A stretch of DNA of 64,000 nt, taken from assembly GCA_016720935.1 (NCBI GenBank), contig JADKJP010000007.1:496001-560000 (forward strand). The letters run 5' to 3'. The stretch is from Bacteroidota bacterium (GTDB taxonomy: Bacteria > Bacteroidota > Bacteroidia > AKYH767-A > 2013-40CM-41-45). Each line of letters begins with the position of its first letter. The first letter of the stretch is position 1. Made by a program: the position numbers and the translations under genes. Positions 35,965-45,223 of the stretch are shown one piece after another. The notes under the pieces were generated by a model, which was not told where the DNA came from, searched no databases, and saw only the letters and a program-made list of their open reading frames with translations.

Positions 35965-36194
35965 ATAAAGTGAGAATTTCACAGCGTCGTGATAAATGTA
36001 TTGGTTGCAATGCCTGTGTCGAAGCGGCAGACGACCGCTGGCGTGTTTCGCGACGGGATGGAAAATGCACTTTAATCGGAGGGGTTGAAAAAAAAGGAAT
36101 TTATTCCGTACTCGTCGACAATCATGAATACGAAGCGAACATGATCGCGGCGAAAAACTGTCCGGTGAAAATTATCCTTGTAGAAAAAGTTTAA
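35961..36194 (+). CDS. Small single-cluster ferredoxin
   Basis: This 77-residue ferredoxin has one [4Fe-4S] site: C13, C16 and C19 in KCIGCNAC, with the fourth ligand C67 in AKNCPVKI. The ATG overlaps the stop codon of the U32 gene, so the two are translationally coupled. In E. coli the RlhA hydroxylation pathway was linked to the ferredoxin YfhL; here genetic fusion into one operon points the same way. The second half of a typical 2x[4Fe-4S] ferredoxin is absent. Confidence 0.87.
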   Translation: MNKVRISQRRDKCIGCNACVEAADDRWRVSRRDGKCTLIGGVEKKGIYSVLVDNHEYEANMIAAKNCPVKIILVEKV

Positions 36195-36216
36195 TATGAA
36201 TTATTGAAAACACCAT

Positions 36217-37122
36217 TCATTCTTTCAAAAACACTTTTTGTACTATCCTATTCGAATCGTGGAGTTCAACAAAATACATGCCGCCAGGCAAATCCCGAAT
36301 ATCAATTTCGGGATTAGTTTCACATATTATTTTTTTTATCATCAGTTCTCCCGGAATTGAATAAATCACAACTTCAACCTCTCGCTTTCCGTTAAACTTA
36401 ACTACCAATCTATCAGTTGCGGGGTTTGGATAAATCTGAAAACCTAAATCAGTTCCATTCTCCTGAATTTGTGTTGGGGATAAATCACAAACACATCGGA
36501 TTGCAAAACCATTATTAACATTGAAATAGTACTTAACAGCTTGTGCATTGTCATAGCTTAAAAGCGTTGCAAAACGCAGCACTCCCGCATTAGATGTGGA
36601 AGACCACCAATGGCCGAAAAACCCTCTATAATTATATGGTCCGCTATCGTATCTATCACCACCCGGAAGCCCGCTAAATCCACTACTGTCAGTGGCACCG
36701 GTATTTGGAAAGTTCCAGCCATAAATGGATTTCATTGCACCACCGGCAACATTCGTTCCTCCCAAATAGCCTATTAAAATTATCCAGTCATTATCTTCAG
36801 GTACATGCCAGTTTATCGGACAAATGTTATTAACTGCATACCAATTATACAAAGCACCATAGACTCCTGAATACATTGATGAATCATTATTGTAATAAGA
36901 CCTGGCGCCTGTCGTAAGTATACTCCATACAGAATCATTTCTGACATTCGGAATAAAATTACCATATCGGTCATGAGTCACTTTGAGATTATCTTTCATC
37001 CAGATCTGATTGCCTATAGTGACAGTGTTGTAAACATTTCCGTCAATATCCACTACAGTCTGTCCAGAAGATTTAGTGCCATTTAATAGCAGGATAAAAA
37101 GAAGTATTCCAATAGTTCTCAT
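36217..37122 (-). CDS. FISUMP-domain T9SS-exported protein
   Basis: This 301-residue exported protein has a signal peptide (MRTIGILLFILLL through SSGQ). A Fibrobacter succinogenes major paralogous (FISUMP) domain follows, about 24-215: DGNVYNTVTIGNQIWMKDNL, ALYNWYAVN, WHVPEDNDW, GFAIRCV. The C-terminus is a type A T9SS sorting domain (about 225-301: GFQIYPNPATDRLVVKF, LPGGMYFVEL). FISUMP proteins are abundant surface lipoproteins or secreted proteins of unknown function. It is convergent with the ferredoxin gene. Confidence 0.87.
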   Translation of the reverse strand: MRTIGILLFILLLNGTKSSGQTVVDIDGNVYNTVTIGNQIWMKDNLKVTHDRYGNFIPNVRNDSVWSILTTGARSYYNNDSSMYSGVYGALYNWYAVNNICPINWHVPEDNDWIILIGYLGGTNVAGGAMKSIYGWNFPNTGATDSSGFSGLPGGDRYDSGPYNYRGFFGHWWSSTSNAGVLRFATLLSYDNAQAVKYYFNVNNGFAIRCVCDLSPTQIQENGTDLGFQIYPNPATDRLVVKFNGKREVEVVIYSIPGELMIKKIICETNPEIDIRDLPGGMYFVELHDSNRIVQKVFLKE

Positions 37123-37177
37123 TTCAAAACAAATTCAATTTTTTAAAATCAAGTGATATTAATCAATCATAAACGTA

Positions 37178-38227
37178 TCATCCTTTAATTGCCCAACGGA
37201 GCTTCGCGGATTTCGCTCTGGGATTTGCATTGCATTCTTCAGGAGAAGGACGAATAGGTTCGGGTGCAATTTCACTGTATACACCGGCCCGGAACAGTCC
37301 CTGAAACGCTTTTTTTACACGCCTGTCTTCTCCTGAATGAAAAGACAGAATAGCCACTCGACCTCCTGGGGCGAGGGCGTCAGGAAGTTTTTCTAGAAAT
37401 TTTTCAAGTACGCCAAATTCATCATTCACCTCTATACGTAAAGCCTGGAAACAGCGCTGACATGATTTTTTAATTTCCTCCTTCTTATTTTCTCCCGAAA
37501 GAAAATCCAGTGCCTCCTTGATAACATCACGAAGCTGTGTTGTTGTTGTCACCGGAAACCCTTTCGCGATTTTTGTGACCACAGCTCTGGCTATTTGTAC
37601 CGCGAATGGCTCATCAGCGTTTAAAACAAGCAATTCTTCCAGATCTTCGAGTGAAATTGTTTTTAAAAGTTCTGTTGCTGATTTTCCGCTTTTCGGATTG
37701 AGCCGCAAATCCAAAGGTCCTTCCACTTTATATGAAAACCCGCGATCCGGATTATCAATTTGCATGGAAGAAACACCAAGATCAGCCAGTACAAAATTCA
37801 AAGGGCCGGATTCGGCTGCAATCAAATCAATGTTAGAAAAATTGAGAATTCTTGCCTCAAAAAAATCAGAACCATAACCAAGAGCTGCCAGCCGTTCACG
37901 GGTTCTTGGCAATTCTATGGGATCGACATCAGTGGCATACAATCGTCCTCCTGGAGAAAGACATTTCAGTATTTCAAGACTGTGTCCACCATAACCCAAA
38001 GTTGCGTCCAAACCGATTTCTCCGGGCACGATTTTGAGAATTTCCAGGATCTCTTTTATGCAAATAGAACGGTGCATTCCGGCCGGAGTCCGGCCTTGTT
38101 GCATCACTTTTTCGACATCCTGTGAATATTGCTCAGGATTCAGCTCCTTGTATTTCTCTTTAAAAGATTTCGGGTGTGTGCCTTTATATCGTACTCTCCG
38201 GGCACGTTTGGGCTCCTGATCGTCCAT
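37178..38227 (-). CDS. rsmH: RsmH-like 16S rRNA (cytosine-N4) methyltransferase paralogue
   Basis: This 349-residue SAM-dependent methyltransferase belongs to the RsmH/MraW family. The motifs are DATLGYGGHSLEIL (motif I, about 73-88), VLADLGVSSMQIDNPDRGFS, LRIEVNDEFGVLEKFL and AILSFHSGEDRRVKKAF. It differs from the usual dcw-cluster RsmH by an N-terminal extension of about 50 residues and by AGMHRSICIKEIL in place of the common HxPVLL start. No cell-division genes adjoin it. It is probably a second, standalone RsmH-type enzyme, and its target may or may not be C1402. Confidence 0.8.
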   Translation of the reverse strand: MDDQEPKRARRVRYKGTHPKSFKEKYKELNPEQYSQDVEKVMQQGRTPAGMHRSICIKEILEILKIVPGEIGLDATLGYGGHSLEILKCLSPGGRLYATDVDPIELPRTRERLAALGYGSDFFEARILNFSNIDLIAAESGPLNFVLADLGVSSMQIDNPDRGFSYKVEGPLDLRLNPKSGKSATELLKTISLEDLEELLVLNADEPFAVQIARAVVTKIAKGFPVTTTTQLRDVIKEALDFLSGENKKEEIKKSCQRCFQALRIEVNDEFGVLEKFLEKLPDALAPGGRVAILSFHSGEDRRVKKAFQGLFRAGVYSEIAPEPIRPSPEECNANPRAKSAKLRWAIKG

Positions 38228-38314
38228 TTTGTAAATCTATGAATAAGAAAACAGCCCGGCAAACAAAGTAGGATGTATCCATCTATACCCTCTAAAATAA
38301 GGTCTTAAATTCAT

Positions 38315-40042
38315 TTACTGGATAATCAACTTACACGTCTTCCTCTCATCCAGTGAATTATTAATTGTCACAAAATATATTCCGGGTTTTAACCTGTCAT
38401 TCAGTTTTAGACTAATGACATTCTCCCCTGTTCTGGAGGAAAATTTTTCGATATGTACCTGATCACCCAAAACCGTATTAATAACAAGTGAATAATTCCC
38501 TGCCGCGACGACATTGAATGAAATGTCAAAATTCCCAGAAGAAGGATTCGGATATACCAAAGCTGATTGAATGGACTTCAACTCATCAATAGAATTGGTG
38601 AAATTCAGCGAAGCAATGAAGTTGTGGTTGAGGGTACAGCTTGTGTCTTCAATCAAAACGTTCCCCGAGAACGTTGCCGAATCCGCAAAAGCACCATACA
38701 CAATCGCTCCCGAATTTGTACAAGTTATCACTCCAAAATAAAGGTCATGTCCCAAGTCAGAGCTTCGGATTACACGCTTGATATGAAATGCTGAATCCAT
38801 GATCAACAAAACGTTCGTGAAATTATCAAATGAGGAAGTCACAATTACAGTGTCAAATGCGATTGTTCCGTAAGGCATGGCAGGAAAAAAGATATCCCCG
38901 GCTTCGTTCACATCCGGAACAATATATGGGCTGATGGAAGATGTGTCCCCACCAAAAGTACGTATCGATGTAATTTCACCAGATGTATCCATCCAGGCGC
39001 AATAAACATCGAGATAGCCACTGGAAGTTATCGTTTGTGAGCCAAGTGTCGTAACCGAGTCAATGGTGCCATAAATGAAAATACGATCACCCATAACTTT
39101 TATCATGGTCATGGCGTCATCATTAACATTTCCAAAATGCTTTGTCCAAACTTTTTGTCCCGCTGAATTAATTTTACGAATGACAATATCTCTTTTCCCA
39201 TAAGAACGTATCGTATCATTCCCGTCAATGGCCATGCTGTCAATAGTTTGACGAAAGTAAATGCTTCCGTAATCGTCCATAACTGCGGAAAAAGGTTGCT
39301 CGTCTTCCGGACCATTCCAGTAGTTCATTCCTAAAACATGACCATCCGGATCAAACCGGAAAATATAGCCATCAACATACCTTGTAAAAGGGATAATGAA
39401 TGTATCCGTTGGAATTTCATGATACATGTAAACAAGAGTATCCAAAGCATCATAATCTATATAGCCTCCGTTTACAGAGATGTTGTCGTTGTGATCTAGA
39501 AATATTTTCCCGAAACCCTCTGCAGCTCTGGCAGCAAGGTGTTTTACCCATATAAAATTTCCAGACGAATCACACTTCGCAAGAAAAGCATCCTGCCAAT
39601 TATTTACCGAATGCAGCGTATCCGAATTGACTATAAAAGTCCCTGCGAAGGATCCGGACATCAGGATGTTTCCCCAAGAATCCACCGCGATACTGAAACC
39701 TTCAATTGAACTGATTCCCGAATAGGCGTCATCCCCTCCAAAACTTTTCACCCAGAGGAGATTGTTCGTGGCATCAAATTTTGACAGAAACATGTCCCAT
39801 CCGGTTGACTGACTGATCAAGGTCTGGTTACCAATGTTCATGGTGTCTTTAAACACTCCGGTGAAGAAAAAAGTACCATCCGGATTGGGAGTCACTTTTG
39901 CATTCCGGTTCGCGCAACTTTTCTGTTCCGCCCAATTCCATGTTTGAGCTGTAACAGAATCAGCACTCCAACACAAGTACAAAAAGCACAAACAGCTAAG
40001 TCCGTTTTTTAAAAAAGTTAAACCTCCAGTCAGATCTTTCAT
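38315..40042 (-). CDS. T9SS-exported SBBP/propeller-repeat protein
   Basis: This 575-residue exported protein has a signal peptide ending SVTAQ. Repeated propeller-like units follow, of the type FDATNNLLWVKSFGGDDAYSG and CDSSGNFIWVKHLA, each about 50 residues. The C-terminus is a type A T9SS sorting domain (about 500-575: LVYPNPSSGNFDISF, LKPGIYFVTI). The frame extends to 40096, overlapping the aldehyde dehydrogenase gene, but ATG 40042 directly precedes the signal peptide and lies 10 bases past the ALDH stop. It is the last gene after GMC-ALDH, though a functional link is doubtful. Confidence 0.84.
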   Translation of the reverse strand: MKDLTGGLTFLKNGLSCLCFLYLCWSADSVTAQTWNWAEQKSCANRNAKVTPNPDGTFFFTGVFKDTMNIGNQTLISQSTGWDMFLSKFDATNNLLWVKSFGGDDAYSGISSIEGFSIAVDSWGNILMSGSFAGTFIVNSDTLHSVNNWQDAFLAKCDSSGNFIWVKHLAARAAEGFGKIFLDHNDNISVNGGYIDYDALDTLVYMYHEIPTDTFIIPFTRYVDGYIFRFDPDGHVLGMNYWNGPEDEQPFSAVMDDYGSIYFRQTIDSMAIDGNDTIRSYGKRDIVIRKINSAGQKVWTKHFGNVNDDAMTMIKVMGDRIFIYGTIDSVTTLGSQTITSSGYLDVYCAWMDTSGEITSIRTFGGDTSSISPYIVPDVNEAGDIFFPAMPYGTIAFDTVIVTSSFDNFTNVLLIMDSAFHIKRVIRSSDLGHDLYFGVITCTNSGAIVYGAFADSATFSGNVLIEDTSCTLNHNFIASLNFTNSIDELKSIQSALVYPNPSSGNFDISFNVVAAGNYSLVINTVLGDQVHIEKFSSRTGENVISLKLNDRLKPGIYFVTINNSLDERKTCKLIIQ

Positions 40043-40052
40043 ACCAAATAAT

Positions 40053-41429
40053 TTATACGACTTTTTTAAGGAATTTAAAATATTTGAACGGTACATATTT
40101 AAATGGGAAATCTACACGGGTAGAAGATGTAATCACAGACCTTCTGTTACTGAAGGCAAGGAAACTATCTTTACCATGGTATTTTCCAAATCCGCTGTTA
40201 CCAACACCACCAAAGGGTAAATGGTGGTTGGCAATATGCAACAATACATCGTTGACACAAGCTCCTCCGGAAGCAATTTTAGACAAAACAAGTTTAACAT
40301 TTTTTTTCGATCCGAAGTAATAGAATGCAAGTGGTTTTTCTCTCGCATTTATATAAGAAATCGCTTCTTCTACATTTGAAAATGTCATCACCGGTAATAA
40401 GGGTCCAAAAATTTCCTCTTTCATCATCTTAAACTCCGGCCTGACTTCATCAATAATTGTTGGTGAAATATATTTTTGACTTCCGTTTACTATCCCTCCG
40501 TATCGCACTTTTCCTTCGTTCAATAAATCAGTTAATCTCGAAAACGCCTCTTCATTTACAATTCTGGCATAGAAATTACTTTGTTGTGCATCTTGGCCGA
40601 ACATTTCCTCAAGGGCCTGTTTCATTTTCTCCAACAATTCCTCTTTTACATTTTCATGTACAAAAAGATAATCAGGAGCGATGCACGTTTGTCCTGCATT
40701 AATTGATTTACCCCAGACAATTCGCTTTGCGGCAATGTCGAGATTGGCATCTTTTTCGACAATACAGGGACTTTTACCACCCAATTCCAAAATCACAGGA
40801 GTCAGATGTTCCGCGGCCGCTTTCATGACAACTTTACCAACCGCTGAACTCCCGGTGAAGAAGATTAAATCAAATTTCTGTTCGAGTAGAATTTTATTTA
40901 CTTCCCTTCCACCCTGAACAACACCAATAAAATTATCTTCAAAAGTCTCACGAATGAATTCTTCCATTACACTCGCTACATTGGGAGTACTTGGCGAAGG
41001 CTTGAGAATAGTGCAACAACCTGCTGAAATGGAACCCACCAATGGATTCATCAGTATATAAAATGGATAGTTCCAGGGAGCGATGATTAACGATACTCCA
41101 AGCGGTTCTTTCACAATTTCACTTTTTGAAGGAAAGAGTTTCAATGGGGTTCTTACTCTATCATTCTTTGCCCAGCCTTTTAGATGCCGGATATGGTATC
41201 TTATTTCCTGTAATACAATACTAATCTCGGTTAAATAACTTTCCTCCTTTGACTTGTGTAAATCTTCCCAGAGTGAATCGGTTATTCTTTTTTCAAATTT
41301 CAGAATTGCTGCATAGAGTTTTTTCAACGACTCAAGTCTGAATTGAATATCTTTTGTTTTCCCGGCATTAAAATACATACGTTGCTTTTGCAACAGCTGT
41401 TCAATCTCTATGCGGGTTGTGTCAATCAT
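40053..41429 (-). CDS. Aldehyde dehydrogenase, ALDH3-like
   Basis: This 458-residue NAD(P)-dependent enzyme oxidises an aldehyde to a carboxylic acid. Catalytic C249 is in INAGQTCIAPD and the general base E215 in ILELGGKSP. The nucleotide-binding FFTGSSAVGK (190-199) and the proofreading PWNYPFYI are present. The short length and the basic, aromatic C-terminal tail (FPFKYVPFKYFKFLKKVV) resemble ALDH3 fatty-aldehyde dehydrogenases that sit at the membrane. It overlaps the upstream GMC oxidoreductase by 8 bases. Together they probably convert a long-chain alcohol to the acid. Confidence 0.9.
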   Translation of the reverse strand: MIDTTRIEIEQLLQKQRMYFNAGKTKDIQFRLESLKKLYAAILKFEKRITDSLWEDLHKSKEESYLTEISIVLQEIRYHIRHLKGWAKNDRVRTPLKLFPSKSEIVKEPLGVSLIIAPWNYPFYILMNPLVGSISAGCCTILKPSPSTPNVASVMEEFIRETFEDNFIGVVQGGREVNKILLEQKFDLIFFTGSSAVGKVVMKAAAEHLTPVILELGGKSPCIVEKDANLDIAAKRIVWGKSINAGQTCIAPDYLFVHENVKEELLEKMKQALEEMFGQDAQQSNFYARIVNEEAFSRLTDLLNEGKVRYGGIVNGSQKYISPTIIDEVRPEFKMMKEEIFGPLLPVMTFSNVEEAISYINAREKPLAFYYFGSKKNVKLVLSKIASGGACVNDVLLHIANHHLPFGGVGNSGFGKYHGKDSFLAFSNRRSVITSSTRVDFPFKYVPFKYFKFLKKVV

Positions 41430-43011
41430 TTTGATCAGCTTGTTTTTTATGTGGAATGTGGCTCATTGCTCTTTCCGTAATAGCAGTTATAGTCAAACTT
41501 GGATTCACACCAACATTAGCTGAAATCATACTACCATCACAGATCATCATATTCCTGTAATTAAAAACGAAATTGTTTTTGTTTATGACTCCTGACTTGT
41601 CATTTTCTCCCATACAGGCGCCACCCAAAATATGAGCGGTAGTAGGTATACCCAGCAAAGTTTCCGTACTCATCACCATTGACTTTCCATTAATAATGGT
41701 TTCCGTTCTTTTTGCAATGGACTGAGCAATCGGATTAAAAGCAGTTGGCGCCTTGCCTGCCTCAAGACTTGTTTTTACAAAACCTAATCTGGATCGCTTC
41801 ATTCGTAGTGTTGAATCAATGCTTTCCATATAAAGTAAAATATGGGTTCGTTTGCTCCAATCATCTACAAAGTAGGCTTTAAAATTATCAATTGGATGGA
41901 TCAATAAATCTTTAATCATTTTAAACAAACGAATGAAGAAGGAATTGCCCTGCACCATAGGTGCCATAAATAAACGCCAGAATCCCGAACCCTCCGGGTA
42001 GATGACAGGTTCGACGGAACGATTTTCGTCAATATTTACAATTGAACCGATTGCAACACCATCAGAAAATGAAGTGGCGTGATCAAATGTTGTGACTCCA
42101 ATGAGACTTTCAGAATTGGTACGCACTCCTTTCCCAAGTGCATCCGATAAATTTGGCAGAGAAGTTTCTTTAAGTTTAAGCAACAAATCCATTGTACCCA
42201 GGACTCCGCCTGCGAAAATTACAGATTTTGTTTTCACAGAACCTTTGCGTGAAAAATAAGATAAGGAGTCTTTAAATTCAATTCTATATCCATCAGATCC
42301 GTCTATACTAAGAGGAATTACATCATACACCACTGTTTCCGCTTTTATTTCACATCCTGATTTTTGGGCGAGGTATAAATAGTTTTTATCTAATGTATTT
42401 TTTGCATTGTGACGACAACCCAGCATACAACCTCCGCAAAGGATACAACCGGTCCGGTCAGGGCCATTTCCTTCGAAATAAGGATCTGAAACTTTTTCTC
42501 CGGGTTTTCCAAAATAAACTGCAACATCAGTCTTTTGAAATGAATCCTTGTTGCCCATTTCTGTTGCGAGAGTTTCCATCACCCTATCGCTCCTGCTCAT
42601 GTAAGGGTTTTTCTCAGTACCCAGCATTTTTTTTGCAAGATCATAGAAAGGTTTCAATTCATTTTCCCAATCACACAAACCCTTCCATGTGCCGGAATTA
42701 AAAAATGAAGCCTTAGGAAAAGGCAACGTATTGGCATAAACCAGTGAGCCGCCGCCAACACCTGTACCACTTAAAACTGCAACATGTCGGTAAAATGTCA
42801 ATTTGAAAATACCCTGCATTCCAAATTTCGGAAACCACATCCATTTTCTAAGGTTCCAATTTGTTTTTGGAAAATCTTCAGGTTCATTAAACCACTTTCC
42901 TTTTTCAATGACCAAAACTTTATAACCTTTTTCAGATAAGCGCAAGGCAGAAACTGAACCGCCAAAACCGCTTCCGATAATCACATAATCATAATCAAAT
43001 TGATTATTCAT
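41422..43011 (-). CDS. GMC-type FAD-dependent alcohol/sterol oxidoreductase
   Basis: This 529-residue flavoprotein has Rossmann motif YVIIGSGFGGSVSALRLS (10-27) and the FAD-contacting GTGVGGGSLVYANTLP (82-97). A C-terminal GMC_oxred_C part follows (TAHILGGACMG, then ANVGVNPSLTITAITERAMSH). A cysteine set C189, C192, C195 and C199 (CILCGGCMLGC) could bind an Fe-S cluster, as in membrane-associated long-chain alcohol and cholesterol-type oxidoreductases. No signal peptide is seen. It overlaps the ALDH gene, and the likely role is oxidation of a fatty or steroid alcohol. Confidence 0.88.
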   Translation of the reverse strand: MNNQFDYDYVIIGSGFGGSVSALRLSEKGYKVLVIEKGKWFNEPEDFPKTNWNLRKWMWFPKFGMQGIFKLTFYRHVAVLSGTGVGGGSLVYANTLPFPKASFFNSGTWKGLCDWENELKPFYDLAKKMLGTEKNPYMSRSDRVMETLATEMGNKDSFQKTDVAVYFGKPGEKVSDPYFEGNGPDRTGCILCGGCMLGCRHNAKNTLDKNYLYLAQKSGCEIKAETVVYDVIPLSIDGSDGYRIEFKDSLSYFSRKGSVKTKSVIFAGGVLGTMDLLLKLKETSLPNLSDALGKGVRTNSESLIGVTTFDHATSFSDGVAIGSIVNIDENRSVEPVIYPEGSGFWRLFMAPMVQGNSFFIRLFKMIKDLLIHPIDNFKAYFVDDWSKRTHILLYMESIDSTLRMKRSRLGFVKTSLEAGKAPTAFNPIAQSIAKRTETIINGKSMVMSTETLLGIPTTAHILGGACMGENDKSGVINKNNFVFNYRNMMICDGSMISANVGVNPSLTITAITERAMSHIPHKKQADQND

Positions 43012-43227
43012 ATATCCAACCTCAATGAATTCTTGTTATTGGAATGTAGTGTTGCGATCTTCATATTTCGAACCAAGCATTCTATGATGTTTAGGCCTAT
43101 TCCCCATGGGTGATATTCAATCGCCGGCATCCGCTCCCAATACTAATCCGAATGTACCCATTATTTTGATGGAAAAGAAATTCAAAGAATCCAATATTGC
43201 ATCTATTCATTTAGAAAATAAAGGCAC

Positions 43228-43260
43228 AAAAAAAAGGGAAGCCCTGTCAGGCTTCCCTTT
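43228..43260 (-). terminator. Terminator of the beta-oxidation operon
   Basis: AAAGGGAAGCC and GGCTTCCCTTT form an 11-bp stem with a 6-base loop. On the minus strand it is followed by eight T residues, 20 bases past the acyl-CoA dehydrogenase stop codon. Confidence 0.88.
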
Positions 43261-43279
43261 GATGAGTATGAAAAACTGA

Positions 43280-45070
43280 TCAATAACAATATTTATTTTC
43301 AGTCAACAACTTCGCAGCAATACGGCGACGGGACTCTTTTACGTTAACAGGCGCCACCTTCGTAAAACGTTTTAAACCCATAAGGAGCATACGTTGTTCG
43401 TCACCGGTTGTATAGGAGTTGATAGCGTCTTTACCTGCTTTGTTGATACGTTCTGCTGCGTCATAAAGGAAGACGCGCATCATGTCTACCTGTTCGGCGC
43501 AGGCGGCTTCACCTTTGAGTGCAGAAAGTTTTTCTACGCGGAGTTGCAAGGACTCGGCAACATAGAGATCAATAAGCATATCCGCTATATTCATCAGAAC
43601 TTCTTGTTCTTTAGCAAGTTCCATCATCAACTTTTGTACTGCGGAACCCGCTACCATCAGGACAGCTTTCTTGAAATTCGCGATGGTTTTCTTTTCGGCT
43701 GCAAACAGTTCATCGCTACCATTTCCCATGTCAGGAATTTGCATCAGTTCGTTCGCGACCGCTGTTGCCGGTCCCATGAGATCCAGATCACCTTTCATGG
43801 CTTTTTTCAGCATCATGTCAACTGCGAGCATCCTGTTGATTTCATTGGTTCCTTCGAAGATTCTGTTGATACGCGAATCGCGGTAAGCGCGATCCATCGG
43901 CGCGTCAGAACTGTATCCCATTCCACCATAAATCTGAACACCTTCATCAGTCACATAATCGAGCGCTTCGCTTCCATAAACTTTCAGAATAGCCGCTTCG
44001 ACTGCATATTGTTCAACTCCTTTTAATTTGGCTTTCCCCTCTTCCATTCCCTGTTCACGCAGCGCGTTGATGGCATCTTCCATATTCTGACTACAACGAT
44101 AGATGGCAGCTTCCGCGGCAAAAATCCGGATTGCCTGCTCAGCTAGTTTGTATCGTATAGCACCATATTTGGCTATAGGACGACCGAATTGCTGACGCTC
44201 ATTCGCGTATTGAACAGAAAGTGTAGCCACACGTTTAGAACCACCGATTGCAGCACCGGCGAGTTTAATTCTTCCGAGATTCAGGATGTTTACCGCTATC
44301 TTAAAACCATTTCCACGTTCGCTCAGTTGATTTTCAACCGGCACAATACAATCGTTGAAAAATATCTGGCGTGTGGAGCTGCCTTTAATTCCCATCTTAT
44401 GTTCTTCCGGATTGAGTGTAATCCCCGGGAAATTCCGTTCAACAATAAAAGCGCTCAGATTTTCATCGTTATCAATTTTTGCAAAAACAATATAGACATC
44501 AGCGAAACCACCATTGGTGATCCACATCTTTTGTCCATTGATAATCCAGTTTTTCCCATCCGGAGAAAGAACTGCTTTAGTCTTTCCGGAATTTGCATCC
44601 GAACCGGAACCCGGTTCTGTCAGACAGTAAGCCGCCTTCCATTCCCCGGTGGCCAGTTTGGGAACGTATTTTTTCTTTTGCGCATCGTTGCCATAGTACA
44701 AAATAGGCAGTGTTCCGATTCCGGTATGTGCAGCATACGCAACCGAGAAGGAATGTCCTGCACCGAGATATTCCGTCGCGATCATTCCTGTTGTGAAATC
44801 TTTTCCAAAACCTCCAAGGTCTTCAGGAATAGAGATTCCCAACAAACCAAGCTCTCCTGCTTTATCGAGAATACTTTGCATCAATCCCTCCTGCTGCGCA
44901 TCAATTTTATCCAGATTAGGATACACTTCCTGCTGTAAAAAATCACGACAGGTTTGAGCAATCATTTGCTGTTCCTCATTGGCTTGTTCAGGAATAAAAA
45001 TATCAGCGGCCTTTGTTTCTCTGATAATAAATTCTCCTCCTTTAATCGCTTGTTGGGTCGTTGTTTCCAT
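43280..45070 (-). CDS. Acyl-CoA dehydrogenase
   Basis: This 596-residue flavoenzyme performs the first step of beta-oxidation. Motifs are AAYCLTEPGSGSDANSGKT, WITNGGFADVYIVFAK, and the catalytic-glutamate region RINRIFEGTNEINRMLAVDMML. A VLCAD-like C-terminal extension of about 170 residues makes it longer than ordinary 380-residue acyl-CoA dehydrogenases, which suggests long-chain substrates. It is the last gene of the run before a strong terminator. A heptamer repeat array lies just upstream of its start. Confidence 0.93.
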   Translation of the reverse strand: METTTQQAIKGGEFIIRETKAADIFIPEQANEEQQMIAQTCRDFLQQEVYPNLDKIDAQQEGLMQSILDKAGELGLLGISIPEDLGGFGKDFTTGMIATEYLGAGHSFSVAYAAHTGIGTLPILYYGNDAQKKKYVPKLATGEWKAAYCLTEPGSGSDANSGKTKAVLSPDGKNWIINGQKMWITNGGFADVYIVFAKIDNDENLSAFIVERNFPGITLNPEEHKMGIKGSSTRQIFFNDCIVPVENQLSERGNGFKIAVNILNLGRIKLAGAAIGGSKRVATLSVQYANERQQFGRPIAKYGAIRYKLAEQAIRIFAAEAAIYRCSQNMEDAINALREQGMEEGKAKLKGVEQYAVEAAILKVYGSEALDYVTDEGVQIYGGMGYSSDAPMDRAYRDSRINRIFEGTNEINRMLAVDMMLKKAMKGDLDLMGPATAVANELMQIPDMGNGSDELFAAEKKTIANFKKAVLMVAGSAVQKLMMELAKEQEVLMNIADMLIDLYVAESLQLRVEKLSALKGEAACAEQVDMMRVFLYDAAERINKAGKDAINSYTTGDEQRMLLMGLKRFTKVAPVNVKESRRRIAAKLLTENKYCY

Positions 45071-45087
45071 TTTTGGAAAATTGAGAT

Positions 45088-45150
45088 GAGTTATGAGTCA
45101 GGAATTATGAGTTAAGAATTATGAATTATGAGTTATGAATTATGAGTTAT
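45088..45150. repeat. Heptamer repeat array (GARTTAT)
   Basis: Nine consecutive 7-base units of GAATTAT or GAGTTAT with a few substitutions. It lies in the 153-base spacer between the thiolase and acyl-CoA dehydrogenase genes. It has the same unit length as the blocks at 26 kb but a different sequence. Confidence 0.88.
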
Positions 45151-45223
45151 GAAATTTCAACTCATGAATCTATCATTCTGAAAACTCCAATTCTTTATTG
45201 ATGATTTTGACTCTATATTCTAA

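Noticed and set aside
43394..44938. Plus-strand frames of 210 and 249 residues
   Set aside because: They lie opposite the acyl-CoA dehydrogenase gene, have Cys/Phe/His-rich composition typical of antisense frames, and match no domain.
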